Positions 33,466 to 42,396 of a stretch of 64,000 nucleotides of DNA are shown piece after piece. Numbering within the stretch: the first letter of the stretch is position 1; each line of letters starts with the position of its first letter. Source of the stretch: Novosphingobium sediminicola (lineage in GTDB: Bacteria; Pseudomonadota; Alphaproteobacteria; Sphingomonadales; Sphingomonadaceae); assembly GCF_014196525.1 (NCBI RefSeq), contig NZ_JACIDX010000020.1, positions 32,319 through 96,318 on the forward strand, given 5' to 3'. A program made the position numbers and the translations under genes. A model generated the notes under the pieces. It saw only the letters and a program-made list of their open reading frames with translations, did not search any database and had not been told where the DNA came from.

Positions 33466-34848
33466 TTATTCTGCGGCCTGAGGCGCCTGCGCGGGGGCGA
33501 AGGGCGCGCTGGCGGTGGCCCCGCCATTCAGGGCAAGCGCCAGTTGCGCCTTGTCCAGCTTGCCTTCCCAGCGTGAAACGACGACCGTGGCCACCGCATT
33601 GCCGATGAAATTGGTCAGGCTGCGACATTCGCTCATAAAGCGGTCGATGCCCAAAATCAGCGCCATACCCGCCACCGGCACGGATGGCACGATGGACAAG
33701 GTGGCCGCCAGCGTGATGAAGCCCGCGCCCGTTACCCCCGCTGCGCCCTTGGACGAGAGCATCGCGACCGCCAGCAGCGACAATTGCTGGCCAAGGGACA
33801 GATCCACATTGCAGGCCTGCGCGATGAAGAGCGCGGCCAGCGTCATATAGATATTGGTGCCGTCAAGGTTGAAGGAATAGCCCGTGGGCACGACAAGGCC
33901 GACAATTGACTTGGGGCAGCCGGCCCGCTCCATCTTTTCGATCAGACTGGGCAGCGCGCTTTCGGACGAGGATGTGCCCAGCACGAGCAGCAGTTCATCC
34001 TTGAGATAGGCCACCAGCTTGAAGATCGAAAAACCGCAGGCCCAGCCCACCATACCCAGCACCACGATCACGAACAGCAGCGAAGTGAGATAGAAAGTGG
34101 CCACCAGCCCGGCCAGATGGACCAGCGCCCCGGTGCCATATTTGCCGATGGTGAAAGCCATGGCGCCGAAGGCCCCAAAAGGCGCGGCGCGCATCAGGAT
34201 CGACACTACCTTGAAGATCGCCAGCGACACTTCTTCCAGTGCCGCCACGAGGCGCTCGGTGCGTTCGCCCAGCAAGGCGAGGCTGGTGCCGAACAGGATC
34301 GCCACGAACAGCGTTTGCAGGATGCTGCCCTCGGACAGCGCGCCGACGAAGGTTTCCGGGATGATGCCCACCAGAAAGCCGGTGACTGTGGTTTCATGGG
34401 CCTTTTCGGCATAATCGGCCACTTTGCTGGCGTCCAGCGTGGCCGGGTCGATATTCAGCCCCGCGCCGGGATGGACGACATTGGCCACGATCAACCCGAC
34501 AAACAGCGCCAGCGTGGAAAAGGTCAGGAAATAAGCAAAGGCCTTGCCCGCCACCCGCCCCACCGAGGCCAGATCGCGCATGCCCGCAATCCCCGTCGCA
34601 ATGGTCAGGAAGATGACCGGGGCAATGATCATCTTGACCAGTTTAATGAAAGCATCGCCGATCGGCTTCATCGCCTCGCCCAGATGGGGGGAGAAATGGC
34701 CGAGCAGCACGCCTGCGGCAATGGCTGCCAGCACCTGAACATAGAGATGTCTGTACCAGGGGCGACGAATGTCGGAATGGGGCACGCCGGTGCCTGCAAG
34801 GGCGAGATGGTCCATGGTCTTGGCTTTCAGTCCTTTCCGCGCGGCCAT
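33466..34848 (-). CDS. dctA: C4-dicarboxylate:H+/Na+ symporter DctA
   Basis: A 460-residue member of the dicarboxylate/amino acid:cation symporter family with eight transmembrane helices and two re-entrant loops. The loop motifs are present: serine-rich GTSSSESALPSL, TGYSFNLDGTNIYMTLAALF, and GIDRFMSECRSLTNFIGNAVATVVV near the C-terminus. It imports succinate, fumarate and malate. The start at 34848 has GAAGG 6 bases upstream. It is divergent from a DctB/DctD-like two-component pair, the classic arrangement for inducible dicarboxylate uptake, and leads into the porin and malic enzyme genes. Confidence 0.92.
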   Translation of the reverse strand: MAARKGLKAKTMDHLALAGTGVPHSDIRRPWYRHLYVQVLAAIAAGVLLGHFSPHLGEAMKPIGDAFIKLVKMIIAPVIFLTIATGIAGMRDLASVGRVAGKAFAYFLTFSTLALFVGLIVANVVHPGAGLNIDPATLDASKVADYAEKAHETTVTGFLVGIIPETFVGALSEGSILQTLFVAILFGTSLALLGERTERLVAALEEVSLAIFKVVSILMRAAPFGAFGAMAFTIGKYGTGALVHLAGLVATFYLTSLLFVIVVLGMVGWACGFSIFKLVAYLKDELLLVLGTSSSESALPSLIEKMERAGCPKSIVGLVVPTGYSFNLDGTNIYMTLAALFIAQACNVDLSLGQQLSLLAVAMLSSKGAAGVTGAGFITLAATLSIVPSVPVAGMALILGIDRFMSECRSLTNFIGNAVATVVVSRWEGKLDKAQLALALNGGATASAPFAPAQAPQAAE

Positions 34849-35056
34849 GGCGAACCTTCTTATGGATCCGTGGCCATAGGGGCAGGATATGGGCGGCCGA
34901 TATGCGGACAAAACAGGATTGAGAAATCAATATTTTATATTTTCTTCATATACTTAAATGGAATCCGCAAGATACATGTGGGCAAGTTTTGACATTCCCT
35001 CCAATCACCGAAGTGCAAATATTGGCACATCGCGCAGGCCGGACTAAAACGGGCGC

Positions 35057-36766
35057 ATGTGGCCCACGAATCATCCTTTGCGCCTGCGCTGGGCCATCGC
35101 CGGCCTGATGGCCTCGATGGCAGCGGCGGCGCTGGCCTATGTCGTGGTCGAAAGGCGGGGGCTGGCGCTGGAAATGGACACCGCCCGCACCGACATGCTG
35201 ATGCGAAAGGCGCTGATCACCAGCGAGATGGCGCGCTTTCGCCTGCTGCCCATCGCGCTGGCCGATGATCGGGACGTGGTTCTCGCCTTGCAGGGCAGCG
35301 CCAGCGCGCGCGCCGCGCTCAACCACAAGCTGGAAGGTCTGGTGACGACGACCGGCGCCCCCATCATCTATGTCATCGGTCCGGATGGCAAAGCCATTGC
35401 CGCCAGCAACTGGCGATCACCCAAGAGCTTTGTCGGATCCGATTACAGCCGACGCCGCTATTTCCGCGACGCGCTGGCTCATGGCGGCGCCAGCCATTTC
35501 GCGATGGGCACGGTCAGCCGCCGTCCGGGCCTCTATATCGCCCAGCGCACCGCGCAGGGCGGCGTGGTCACCATCAAGCTCGAATTTGACCGGATCGAGG
35601 CGGACTGGGCCAAAGGGGACGGCACCACTTTTGTCACCGACGAAAATGGTATTGTCCTTGTGTCCAGCCGTCCGGGATGGCGCTTTTACCTGACCAGGCC
35701 GGTGCCGGGGGCCGCGCTGGCCACCTTTGACGCCGATGCGATGGTGTCGCCCCTTGCCGCAAGGTTCATTCCCGCCAGCCTGCGTGCGCAACACGCGACG
35801 CTGGAAGGCCGACCCGTGATCCTGTTGCAGGAAGCGCTGGCCCAGCCGGGCTGGTCGATCACCCTTTTGCGTCCGGTGGATGGGGCGATCCTGTTTGCCC
35901 GCATCGCTGCGGTGGTGGCCGCCGCGCTGGTGCTGGGCATGGCCATCATCGGCTGGATGTGGCTGGAACGCGGCCGCGAGCGGCGGGCCCGAACCGACGA
36001 GCTGGAACAGGCCGTGGCCGACCGCACCGCCGATCTGCGCCGGGAAATGGACGAGCGCGCCGCCTTGGAAGCGCGCGCGGCGGACCTTCGCGAGGGGCTG
36101 CGTCAGGCCAACCGGCTGGCCTCGCTGGGCCAGATCACCGCCAGCGTGGCCCATGAAACCGCCCAGCCCGTCGCCGCCATCCGCACCTATGCCGATACCA
36201 GCCGCCTGCTGCTGGAGCGCGGCGACAGCGAGACGGTTCATAAAAACCTCAACACCATCGCTCGCCTTGCCGATCGCATCGGCTCGGTCACATCCGAACT
36301 GCGCGGCTTTTCGCGCCGGGGCGCAACGGATCAGGCCCCTGTTGCGGTCAGCGAGGTGATCGAGGGCGCGCTGCTGATCCTGAAAGAGCAGTTGAAAGGC
36401 ATCGCGGTGGACCTGCCCGATGATGACGCCATGGTGGAAGGAGGCAAGGTCAGGCTGGAGCAGGTTCTGGTCAATCTGCTGCAAAACGCCGCGCAGGCGC
36501 TGCGCGGCACGCCCGCCCCCGCCATCACGCTGTGGCTGCACAGGAACGATCAAGCCATCTCGCTTGCCATTTCCGACAATGGCCCCGGCATTGCCGAGGA
36601 TCTGAAAGCCCGCCTGTTCACCCCCTTTGTCACCAGCCGCCCGGATGGGCTCGGTCTCGGTCTGGTCATATCTCAGGATATCATGACCGATGCGGGCGGC
36701 ACGCTGCGCTATGTCGATCCGCCGGAGGGCGCCCGATTTGAAATGACGATGAGGCCCGCGACATGA
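35057..36766 (+). CDS. dctB: DctB-like C4-dicarboxylate sensor histidine kinase
   Basis: A 569-residue membrane kinase. One helix near residues 10-28, a periplasmic double-PAS (dCache-like) domain to about 275 with SYRRYF-like SDYSRRRYFRDALAHGG, a second helix (VVAAALVLGMAIIGWMW), a coiled coil, then the HisKA domain with the phospho-His in ASVAHETAQPVAAIRTYAD. ATP-binding boxes NLLQNAAQAL, DNGPGI and GLGLVIS are intact. It overlaps the regulator gene by 4 bases (ATGA) and is divergent from dctA, as in rhizobial dctBD/dctA. The 208-base intergenic region is AT-rich around 34930-34965 and probably holds both promoters. Confidence 0.9.
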   Translation: MWPTNHPLRLRWAIAGLMASMAAAALAYVVVERRGLALEMDTARTDMLMRKALITSEMARFRLLPIALADDRDVVLALQGSASARAALNHKLEGLVTTTGAPIIYVIGPDGKAIAASNWRSPKSFVGSDYSRRRYFRDALAHGGASHFAMGTVSRRPGLYIAQRTAQGGVVTIKLEFDRIEADWAKGDGTTFVTDENGIVLVSSRPGWRFYLTRPVPGAALATFDADAMVSPLAARFIPASLRAQHATLEGRPVILLQEALAQPGWSITLLRPVDGAILFARIAAVVAAALVLGMAIIGWMWLERGRERRARTDELEQAVADRTADLRREMDERAALEARAADLREGLRQANRLASLGQITASVAHETAQPVAAIRTYADTSRLLLERGDSETVHKNLNTIARLADRIGSVTSELRGFSRRGATDQAPVAVSEVIEGALLILKEQLKGIAVDLPDDDAMVEGGKVRLEQVLVNLLQNAAQALRGTPAPAITLWLHRNDQAISLAISDNGPGIAEDLKARLFTPFVTSRPDGLGLGLVISQDIMTDAGGTLRYVDPPEGARFEMTMRPAT

Positions 36767-38049
36767 CCGCCGCCCTGCCCCTTGTGGCTCTTGTTGATGA
36801 CGATGATGACCTGCGTGAAGCCGCCACGCAATTGCTCGTTCTGGCCGGTTATCAGGTTCTGGGCTTTTCCGGCGGGGTCGAGGCTGCGCAGGCGATTGGT
36901 GCGGATTTTGCCGGGATCGTGATTTCCGATGTGCGCATGCCGCATATGTCGGGGGTGGAATTGTTTCGCCTCCTGCAGGAGCGCGATCAAGATCTCCCCG
37001 TGCTGTTGATTTCGGGCCATGCCGATGTCCAGATGGCGGTAGATGCGCTCAAGGCGGGCGCGTGGGATTTCATCGAAAAGCCCTTTGTGCCCGATGCCCT
37101 GCTGGCCGCGGCGGGGCGGGCCACCAAGGCCCGCCGGTTGGTGCTGGAAAATCGGGCGCTTCGCCGTGCGGCCCTGAGCGGCGCGGAACAGGCATTTCTG
37201 GGCGAGACCTCAATGATCCGGCGCTTGCGGGCGATGATCCCGGTGCTGGGCCAAAGCGACATTGATCTTGCCATTGAAGGCCAGACCGGCACCGGCAAGG
37301 AACTGTTCGCGCGCTGTGTCCACCGGGCGGGGGCGCGCTCAAGGCATCGCTTTGTGACCGTGGATTGCGCCGTGATCCCGCCCGCGATTGTCGAAAAGGA
37401 AATGTTTGCGCGAGGCGGCAGCATCTCCTCCAGCCATCGCGGCACGCTGTTTCTGGACAATCTGGATCAGGCCGACGAAGATTTACAAAGGCGACTGGCG
37501 CAATTTGCCGAAAAGCGGGCCATCGCGCTGGACACGCGCGATCCTGAAGCCATCGACACACGCATCATCGCCAGCATGGCCGAGGGCAGGCGCGAGCATG
37601 TGTCCGACGCGCTTTATCACCGCGTCGCGGGCGTCCCGCTGCGTATGCCGCCTCTGGCCGAAAGGCGGCCGGATATCCGGCTGCTGTTTGCCCATTTCCT
37701 GAAAAAGGCGGTCGAGCGGCTGGACCGCGCCGCGCCGCCCATCGACGACAGCATCCATCATCTCGACACCAGAGACTGGCCGGGCAATCTGCGCGAATTG
37801 GAGAATTTCGCCGAGCGCTATTGTCTTGGTCTGGAAAGCCATAGCGAAGCAGCGCCGACCGGCCGTCAGGCCACTCTGCCTGAACGGCTGGACGCATTTG
37901 AAAGCGCGGCCATTCTTCAGGCAGTGCAGGAGGCCAAAGGCGAGATGGCCCGCGCCATCGGTCTGCTGGGCATTCCGCGCAAGACCTTCTATTACCGCGC
38001 CAAAAGGCTGGGGCTGGATCTGCGGCGGATGCGGTCTGCAGCCGGTTGA
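36763..38049 (+). CDS. dctD: DctD-like response regulator with degenerate AAA+ domain
   Basis: A 428-residue NtrC-family regulator: receiver (Asp in VISDVRMPHMSGVELF, Lys in FIEKPF), AAA+ domain and Fis-type helix-turn-helix (AIGLLGIPRKTFYYRAKRLG). The AAA+ part keeps a Walker A (GQTGTGKELFAR) but lacks the sigma-54 contact loop: between EMFA and GTLFLD only 9 residues remain and no GAFTGA is present. Walker B reads FLDNLDQ, with Asn for the usual Glu, and the arginine-finger region is VSDALYHRV. It therefore should not activate sigma-54 promoters in the normal way and may act as a sigma-70-type activator or repressor. The last residues RRMRSAAG overlap an IS110 remnant. Confidence 0.88.
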   Translation: MTAALPLVALVDDDDDLREAATQLLVLAGYQVLGFSGGVEAAQAIGADFAGIVISDVRMPHMSGVELFRLLQERDQDLPVLLISGHADVQMAVDALKAGAWDFIEKPFVPDALLAAAGRATKARRLVLENRALRRAALSGAEQAFLGETSMIRRLRAMIPVLGQSDIDLAIEGQTGTGKELFARCVHRAGARSRHRFVTVDCAVIPPAIVEKEMFARGGSISSSHRGTLFLDNLDQADEDLQRRLAQFAEKRAIALDTRDPEAIDTRIIASMAEGRREHVSDALYHRVAGVPLRMPPLAERRPDIRLLFAHFLKKAVERLDRAAPPIDDSIHHLDTRDWPGNLRELENFAERYCLGLESHSEAAPTGRQATLPERLDAFESAAILQAVQEAKGEMARAIGLLGIPRKTFYYRAKRLGLDLRRMRSAAG

Positions 38050-38378
38050 TGAGCGTGCCCGGCGTCGGCCCGATCATCGCGCTCACCTACATCTCCACCA
38101 TTGAATACCCGCGCCGTTTTGTCAGAAGCGAAGACGTTGGCGCCGATGCCTGGCTTGTGACTCGGCGCAGTCAATCAGGAAATCGCGATGTCAGCGGCCA
38201 CATCTCAAAGGCTGGCGATCCCATGCTGCGCAAGGCGCTTTACGAAGTCGCCAATGTCGCGCTTACACAGGCGAAGCGGCCGTTCGCCCTCCAGCAGTGG
38301 GGCAGAAAGATGGCCGAAGCCAAAGGCGCCAGAACCGCTGTCGCCCGCAAACTTGCTGCATTACTCCATTCACTTTAG
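38025..38378 (+). mobile_element. IS110-family transposase C-terminal fragment
   Basis: In the frame ending at 38378, translation gives ADAVCSRLMSVPGVGPIIA and then LTYISTIEYPRRF, followed by ISKAGDPMLRKALYEVA and ALQQWGRKMAEAKG. This is the C-terminal Transposase_20 domain of IS110/IS1111-type elements (VPGVGP and the G-D-x-x-LRK-x-LYE block). The N-terminal DEDD nuclease half is missing, so it is a truncated scar. It overlaps the last 8 codons of the DctD-like gene in another frame, showing that the element or its deletion reshaped that gene end. The gap 38379-38802 has no gene; it holds a terminator. Confidence 0.85.
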
Positions 38379-38626
38379 GTGAATGAGATCTAGTTTCACT
38401 GGGCCTGAGCCCTGCGTTTCTCTTCCCGTTCGGCCATGCCCGGGACGATCTTGTCAGAAATATAGAGGGTCAAACCTCGTTTGGGACTCACCGAGGCCCC
38501 CCACTCCGCTCGGCCGCGATCATGAAGGCTCGGACGGAAAGCTGCCACAGCCGTTCGATCACCTCTAAGACAACCATTGGCGAACGGGAAAAAGGAAGCG
38601 CAATGCAAAATCAATTAGACAACCTT

Positions 38627-38666
38627 TCTGCCGTTCCAACATGATGGGTCGAACGGCAGATTTTTT
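38627..38666 (+). terminator. Rho-independent terminator
   Basis: A 10-bp stem (TCTGCCGTTC / GAACGGCAGA) with a 14-base loop is followed at once by six T residues (38661-38666). It is oriented to stop plus-strand transcription from the dctBD/IS110 side before the convergent tetR gene. Confidence 0.8.
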
Positions 38667-38802
38667 AATAAGCAGATCCTGCTCAAAATCACAGTGACCA
38701 CCACAAAAGAGGAAGCGCTTCAGGCAGGTCGAAATTGCAGCAAAGGCGGCCCAAATGACCCGGTCGGCACGTTGAGGACGGGTTCTGTAATCGACGACGC
38801 AC

Positions 38803-39357
38803 TCAAATCTGCCTGACACAGGCGTCGATCCATGCGTGCGTTTGCTCCAGAATTTCGTCCGACAATTGGGGATCATCGACCGACCGCGCCAAAATGACCG
38901 CTCCCACCATGGCAGCCCAACTTCCGATTGCAGCGCTGCGTTTGTCGGCTGCGGATAGCGCGGGCAGCGCTTGTTCGATGTGTGCGATCTGGGCGCGCAA
39001 ACCCTCAGTCATGGTCGCTTTGGCTGCTGGCGTCTGGTGACGAATGGCCGCAGCCAGACCCGCTGTTGGGCAGCCATCCTCAGGATTATCCCGGTGTCGT
39101 GGCGCCAGATAAGATCTGACAAAGTCGTTGAACCCGCCATCATCCAAACTGTCGGCCGCCAGTGCGTGGGCCAGCGCCTGCGCCACCAGATCATCCTTTG
39201 ACTCGAAATGCCCGTAGAAGCCGCCGTGGGTGAGGCCGGCAGCTTTCATAACTTCTGCGACGCTTACTGCCTCAAATCCCTTGTCCTTAAAAAGCCGGCT
39301 GGCGGCTTCCAGAATCCGGCGGCGGTTTTCCGCCATCTGCTCTCGGCTGACCTTCAT
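38803..39357 (-). CDS. TetR-family regulator of the adjacent reductase operon
   Basis: A 184-residue regulator. The N-terminal helix-turn-helix reads NRRRILEAASRLFKDKGFE then VSVAEVMKAAGLTHGGFYGHFESKDDLV. The C-terminal domain has GCPTAGLAAAIRHQ, with a single Cys at a position where electrophile-sensing TetR members (NemR-like) often carry redox cysteines; sensing by it is an inference. The start at 39357 (MKVSREQ) has GGAG upstream. It is divergent from the SDR/old yellow enzyme operon, with two copies of an operator-like palindrome in the shared promoter region. Confidence 0.88.
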   Translation of the reverse strand: MKVSREQMAENRRRILEAASRLFKDKGFEAVSVAEVMKAAGLTHGGFYGHFESKDDLVAQALAHALAADSLDDGGFNDFVRSYLAPRHRDNPEDGCPTAGLAAAIRHQTPAAKATMTEGLRAQIAHIEQALPALSAADKRSAAIGSWAAMVGAVILARSVDDPQLSDEILEQTHAWIDACVRQI

Positions 39358-39381
39358 GTTTAAATTTCTCCGCAACCGCCG

Positions 39382-39432
39382 TTGACATTTAGATGATGAC
39401 TATCATATTTATACAATCATGATCATCATCAT
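39382..39432. promoter_or_regulatory. Divergent promoter with two ATGAT-N4-ATCAT operators
   Basis: Two copies of the palindrome ATGAT-N4-ATCAT occur at 39393-39406 and 39419-39432, 26 bases centre to centre. A TTGACA at 39382-39387 and AT-rich hexamer near 39405-39410 (17-base spacing) make a plausible plus-strand promoter overlapped by the first site. This is the expected design for repression of both tetR and the operon by two TetR dimers. Confidence 0.68.
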
Positions 39433-39465
39433 GAATATAGGGTTCAAGACAGAAAGAGCAATCCG

Positions 39466-40254
39466 ATGAGCCAAATTCCTGCAGTTCTGATCACCGGCGC
39501 GTCCACCGGCATTGGCGCTACCTATGCCGAGCGGTTTGCTCGCCGTGGACATGATCTGGTGCTGGTCGCCCGAGATGTTGCGCGCATGGATGCGCTTGCG
39601 AGCCGCCTGCGTCAGGAAGCCGGTGTCATGGTCGACATCCTCGCGGCCGATCTCACTCAGGCTGCGGATCTTGCCAAGGTCGAGGCCAGGCTGCGTGAAG
39701 ATGCGCGCATTGGCATTCTGGTCAACAACGCGGGAACGGCCATCGGTGGGAGCTTTGTTGACCAGAGCGTTGAAGACATCACCAAGCTCGTGACGCTTAA
39801 CGCAACGGCACTTCTGCGACTTTCCAGGGCCATTGCGCCGCGTTTGGCCGAGGCCGGCGAAGGGGCAATCGTCAACATCGGTTCGGTCGTCGGTGTCGCG
39901 CCGGAATTCGGCATGACGGTGTACGGCGCCTCCAAGGCATTCGTGCAGTTCCTGTCTCAGGGGCTCGCGCAAGAACTTGGGCCCAAGGGCGTCTACGTTC
40001 AGGCGGTGCTTCCGGCCACGACCCGCACCGAGATCTGGGCGCATGTCGGCGCGGACGTTGATACCATGAGCAATGTCATGGAAGTGGGCGATCTGGTGGA
40101 TGCGGCGCTGGTTGGCTTTGACCGCCGCGAATTGGTGACCATCCCGCCGCTGCAAGATGCAGAGCAGTGGGAGGCATTCGACGGCGCGCGCAAGGCCATG
40201 ATCGGCAACATCGTCAATGCCCTGCCCGCCGCACGGTATCGCAAGCCCGCCTGA
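39466..40254 (+). CDS. Short-chain dehydrogenase/reductase
   Basis: A 262-residue classical SDR with cofactor motif TGASTGIGATYAERFARRG, NNAGTA, the Ser in NIGSVVG and YGASK. The long C-terminal part (TRTEIWAHVGADVDTMSNVM) matches a group of NADP-dependent carbonyl reductases. First gene of an operon of four oxidoreductases (SDR, old yellow enzyme, SDR, MDR reductase) behind the double TetR operator. Substrate unknown; detoxification of reactive carbonyls or quinones is inferred from its companions. Confidence 0.88.
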   Translation: MSQIPAVLITGASTGIGATYAERFARRGHDLVLVARDVARMDALASRLRQEAGVMVDILAADLTQAADLAKVEARLREDARIGILVNNAGTAIGGSFVDQSVEDITKLVTLNATALLRLSRAIAPRLAEAGEGAIVNIGSVVGVAPEFGMTVYGASKAFVQFLSQGLAQELGPKGVYVQAVLPATTRTEIWAHVGADVDTMSNVMEVGDLVDAALVGFDRRELVTIPPLQDAEQWEAFDGARKAMIGNIVNALPAARYRKPA

Positions 40255-40310
40255 GCATCACGCTATCACCCGACCCTATGCCGCGACTGCGGCGACACCA
40301 CAGGTGCATC

Positions 40311-41405
40311 ATGACCAACAACGCGCTTTTCGAACCCTACACTCTTGGCGCCATCCCGCTTTCCAACCGGATCGTTATGGCGCCGCTGACGCGTAACCGG
40401 GCCGGTGCCGGTTTCGTGCCCGGTGACCTGACCGTCGAATATTACGCTCAGCGCGCTTCGGCCGGACTGATCATCTCCGAGGCCAGCCAGATTTCGCAGC
40501 AGGGTCAGGGCTATCAGGACACGCCAGGCATCTACACCCGTGAACAGATCGACGGATGGCGCAAGGTGACCACTGCCGTGCATGAAAAAGGGGGCCGCAT
40601 CGTTCTGCAGCTTTGGCATGTCGGGCGCATCAGCCATACCGACCTGCAACCCAATCACGGCCAGCCCGTCGCACCCTCGGCCATCCGCGCCGAAACCAAG
40701 ACCTTTGTCAACAATGCCTTCGTTGATGTGTCCGAGCCCCGCGCGCTGGATATCCATGAAATCGCAGACATCGTCGACGACTTCCGCAAGGCTGCTGCCA
40801 ATGCGATTGAGGCCGGTTTCGACGGTGTCGAGGTTCACGGGGCCAATGGCTACCTGCTGGAGCAGTTTGCCAAGGACGGTGCCAATCTCCGCACGGATTC
40901 CTATGGCGGTTCCGTAGAAAACCGCGCGCGCCTGATGCTGGAGGTCACCGCTGCGGTAGCTCGCGAAATCGGGGCTGAGCGCACCGGCATCCGCATTTCG
41001 CCGGTCTCGCCCGCCAACGGCATCTCCTGCAGCAATCCTCAGGCGCAGTATGACTATATCGTCGATCAACTCGATGCGCTCGGCATAGCCTATATCCAAG
41101 TGGTCGAAGGCGCGACCGGTGGCCCGCGCGACATTGCTCCCTTTGATTACGGATCGCTGCGCCGCCGCTTCAGCAACACCTACATCGCCAACAATGGCTA
41201 TGATCTTGAGCTTGCCACGTCGCATGTTGTCGAGAGCAAGGCGGATCTGATTGCGTTCGGACGCCCGTTCATCGCCAATCCGGATCTCGTGGAGCGGCTC
41301 AAAAGCGGCGCGCCATTGGCTGAAATGAATCCCACCACGCTCTATGGCGGCGGCGCTGAGGGCTACACGGATTATCCCCGCTTCACCGACGCTTCCGGCA
41401 TTTGA
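40311..41405 (+). CDS. Old yellow enzyme family FMN ene-reductase (NemA-like)
   Basis: A 364-residue NADPH:flavin oxidoreductase. The start LFEPYTLGAIPLSNRIVMAP then LTRNRA, the substrate-binding pair in VEVHGANGYLLEQF (His and Asn), NLRTDSYGGSVENRARL, and the FMN phosphate site in ADLIAFGRPFIANPDLVERL are all canonical for OYE/NemA. Such enzymes reduce activated C=C bonds of unsaturated carbonyls, nitro compounds and quinones. The ATG follows AGGTG, 56 bases after the first SDR. With the TetR regulator this mirrors the nemRA electrophile-response scheme of enterobacteria, with a larger operon. Confidence 0.92.
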   Translation: MTNNALFEPYTLGAIPLSNRIVMAPLTRNRAGAGFVPGDLTVEYYAQRASAGLIISEASQISQQGQGYQDTPGIYTREQIDGWRKVTTAVHEKGGRIVLQLWHVGRISHTDLQPNHGQPVAPSAIRAETKTFVNNAFVDVSEPRALDIHEIADIVDDFRKAAANAIEAGFDGVEVHGANGYLLEQFAKDGANLRTDSYGGSVENRARLMLEVTAAVAREIGAERTGIRISPVSPANGISCSNPQAQYDYIVDQLDALGIAYIQVVEGATGGPRDIAPFDYGSLRRRFSNTYIANNGYDLELATSHVVESKADLIAFGRPFIANPDLVERLKSGAPLAEMNPTTLYGGGAEGYTDYPRFTDASGI

Positions 41406-41513
41406 GCCAACAGGGGCCGTGCCCCGGTGCGACCCCCATCATCAAACCCTCATCAATCCCTGACAATCAAAGGCAGCGCGGCTAATGTCGCACGCCAGAT
41501 CGAGAGCAAAGCC

Positions 41514-42338
41514 ATGGCGACCTCTGCATCCAAAACACCCAAGACCGCATTCGTGACTGGGGCCTCCAGCGGCATCGGCAAGGCTGCGGCATTGGCGCTG
41601 AACCGGGCAGGCTACCGGGTTATCGGCACCAGCCGCAAGGCGGCGCCCGGCGAAGTCCGCGATGGTATCAGAATGATTGCGTGCGACGTGACATCGGACG
41701 CCTCCGTTGCCGCCGCAGTGGCGTCCGCGCATTCCGAACTCGGCCGCATCGACCTGCTGGTCAACAATGCCGGTTATGCCATCTCCGGCGCGGCAGAGGA
41801 AAGCTCGATTGAGCAGGTTCGGGCCTTGTTCGACACCAATTATCTGGGCGTTGTGCGCGTGACGAATGCGGTTCTTCCGATCATGCGTGAACAAGGCGGC
41901 GGGCGGATCCTGAATATCGGCTCGGTCGTCGGCCTCATTCCCGGGCCTTTCGGCGCCCACTATACGGCGAGCAAGCACGCGATCGAAGGTTATTCGGAAT
42001 CGCTCGATCATGAGGTGCGGCCTTTCGGCATTCGCGTCGCGGTGATCGAACCTTGGGCGACGAAGACGTCCATCGAAGACAATTCGCCGCGCGGTGATCG
42101 GCCTGTCGCGGCCTACGGCCAGACATTTGCGCGCTATCAGGCTGCGTTCGCTGCTGCCATGGCGACCGGCGATACGGCGGAGGCTGTTGCCGAGACTATT
42201 CTCGCTGCGGCGCAGGCCGGAAAACCGCAGTTGCGCTACCCCTCGGGCAAGGCGGCGCGACAGACGGCCTTTGCCCGGCGTTTTCTGCCGCGCGCGATGT
42301 TTGATCGCACTCTGCGCAAGCAGTTCAACATCGACTGA
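41514..42338 (+). CDS. Short-chain dehydrogenase/reductase
   Basis: A 274-residue classical SDR: TGASSGIGKAAALALNRAG, NNAGYA, the Ser in NIGSVVGL and YTASKHAIEGYSESLDHEV. The latter block and length place it in the oxidoreductase subgroup similar to YusZ/retinol-dehydrogenase-like SDRs. The start at 41514 (MATSASKTPK) is chosen by homology of the N-terminus; the ribosome site is weak. Third gene of the TetR-controlled operon; substrate not known. Confidence 0.86.
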   Translation: MATSASKTPKTAFVTGASSGIGKAAALALNRAGYRVIGTSRKAAPGEVRDGIRMIACDVTSDASVAAAVASAHSELGRIDLLVNNAGYAISGAAEESSIEQVRALFDTNYLGVVRVTNAVLPIMREQGGGRILNIGSVVGLIPGPFGAHYTASKHAIEGYSESLDHEVRPFGIRVAVIEPWATKTSIEDNSPRGDRPVAAYGQTFARYQAAFAAAMATGDTAEAVAETILAAAQAGKPQLRYPSGKAARQTAFARRFLPRAMFDRTLRKQFNID

Positions 42339-42396
42339 GGGACATCTGCCCTTCCCGGGCACTTGACTTGATACAATCGCACTTTGGAGAACGCTC

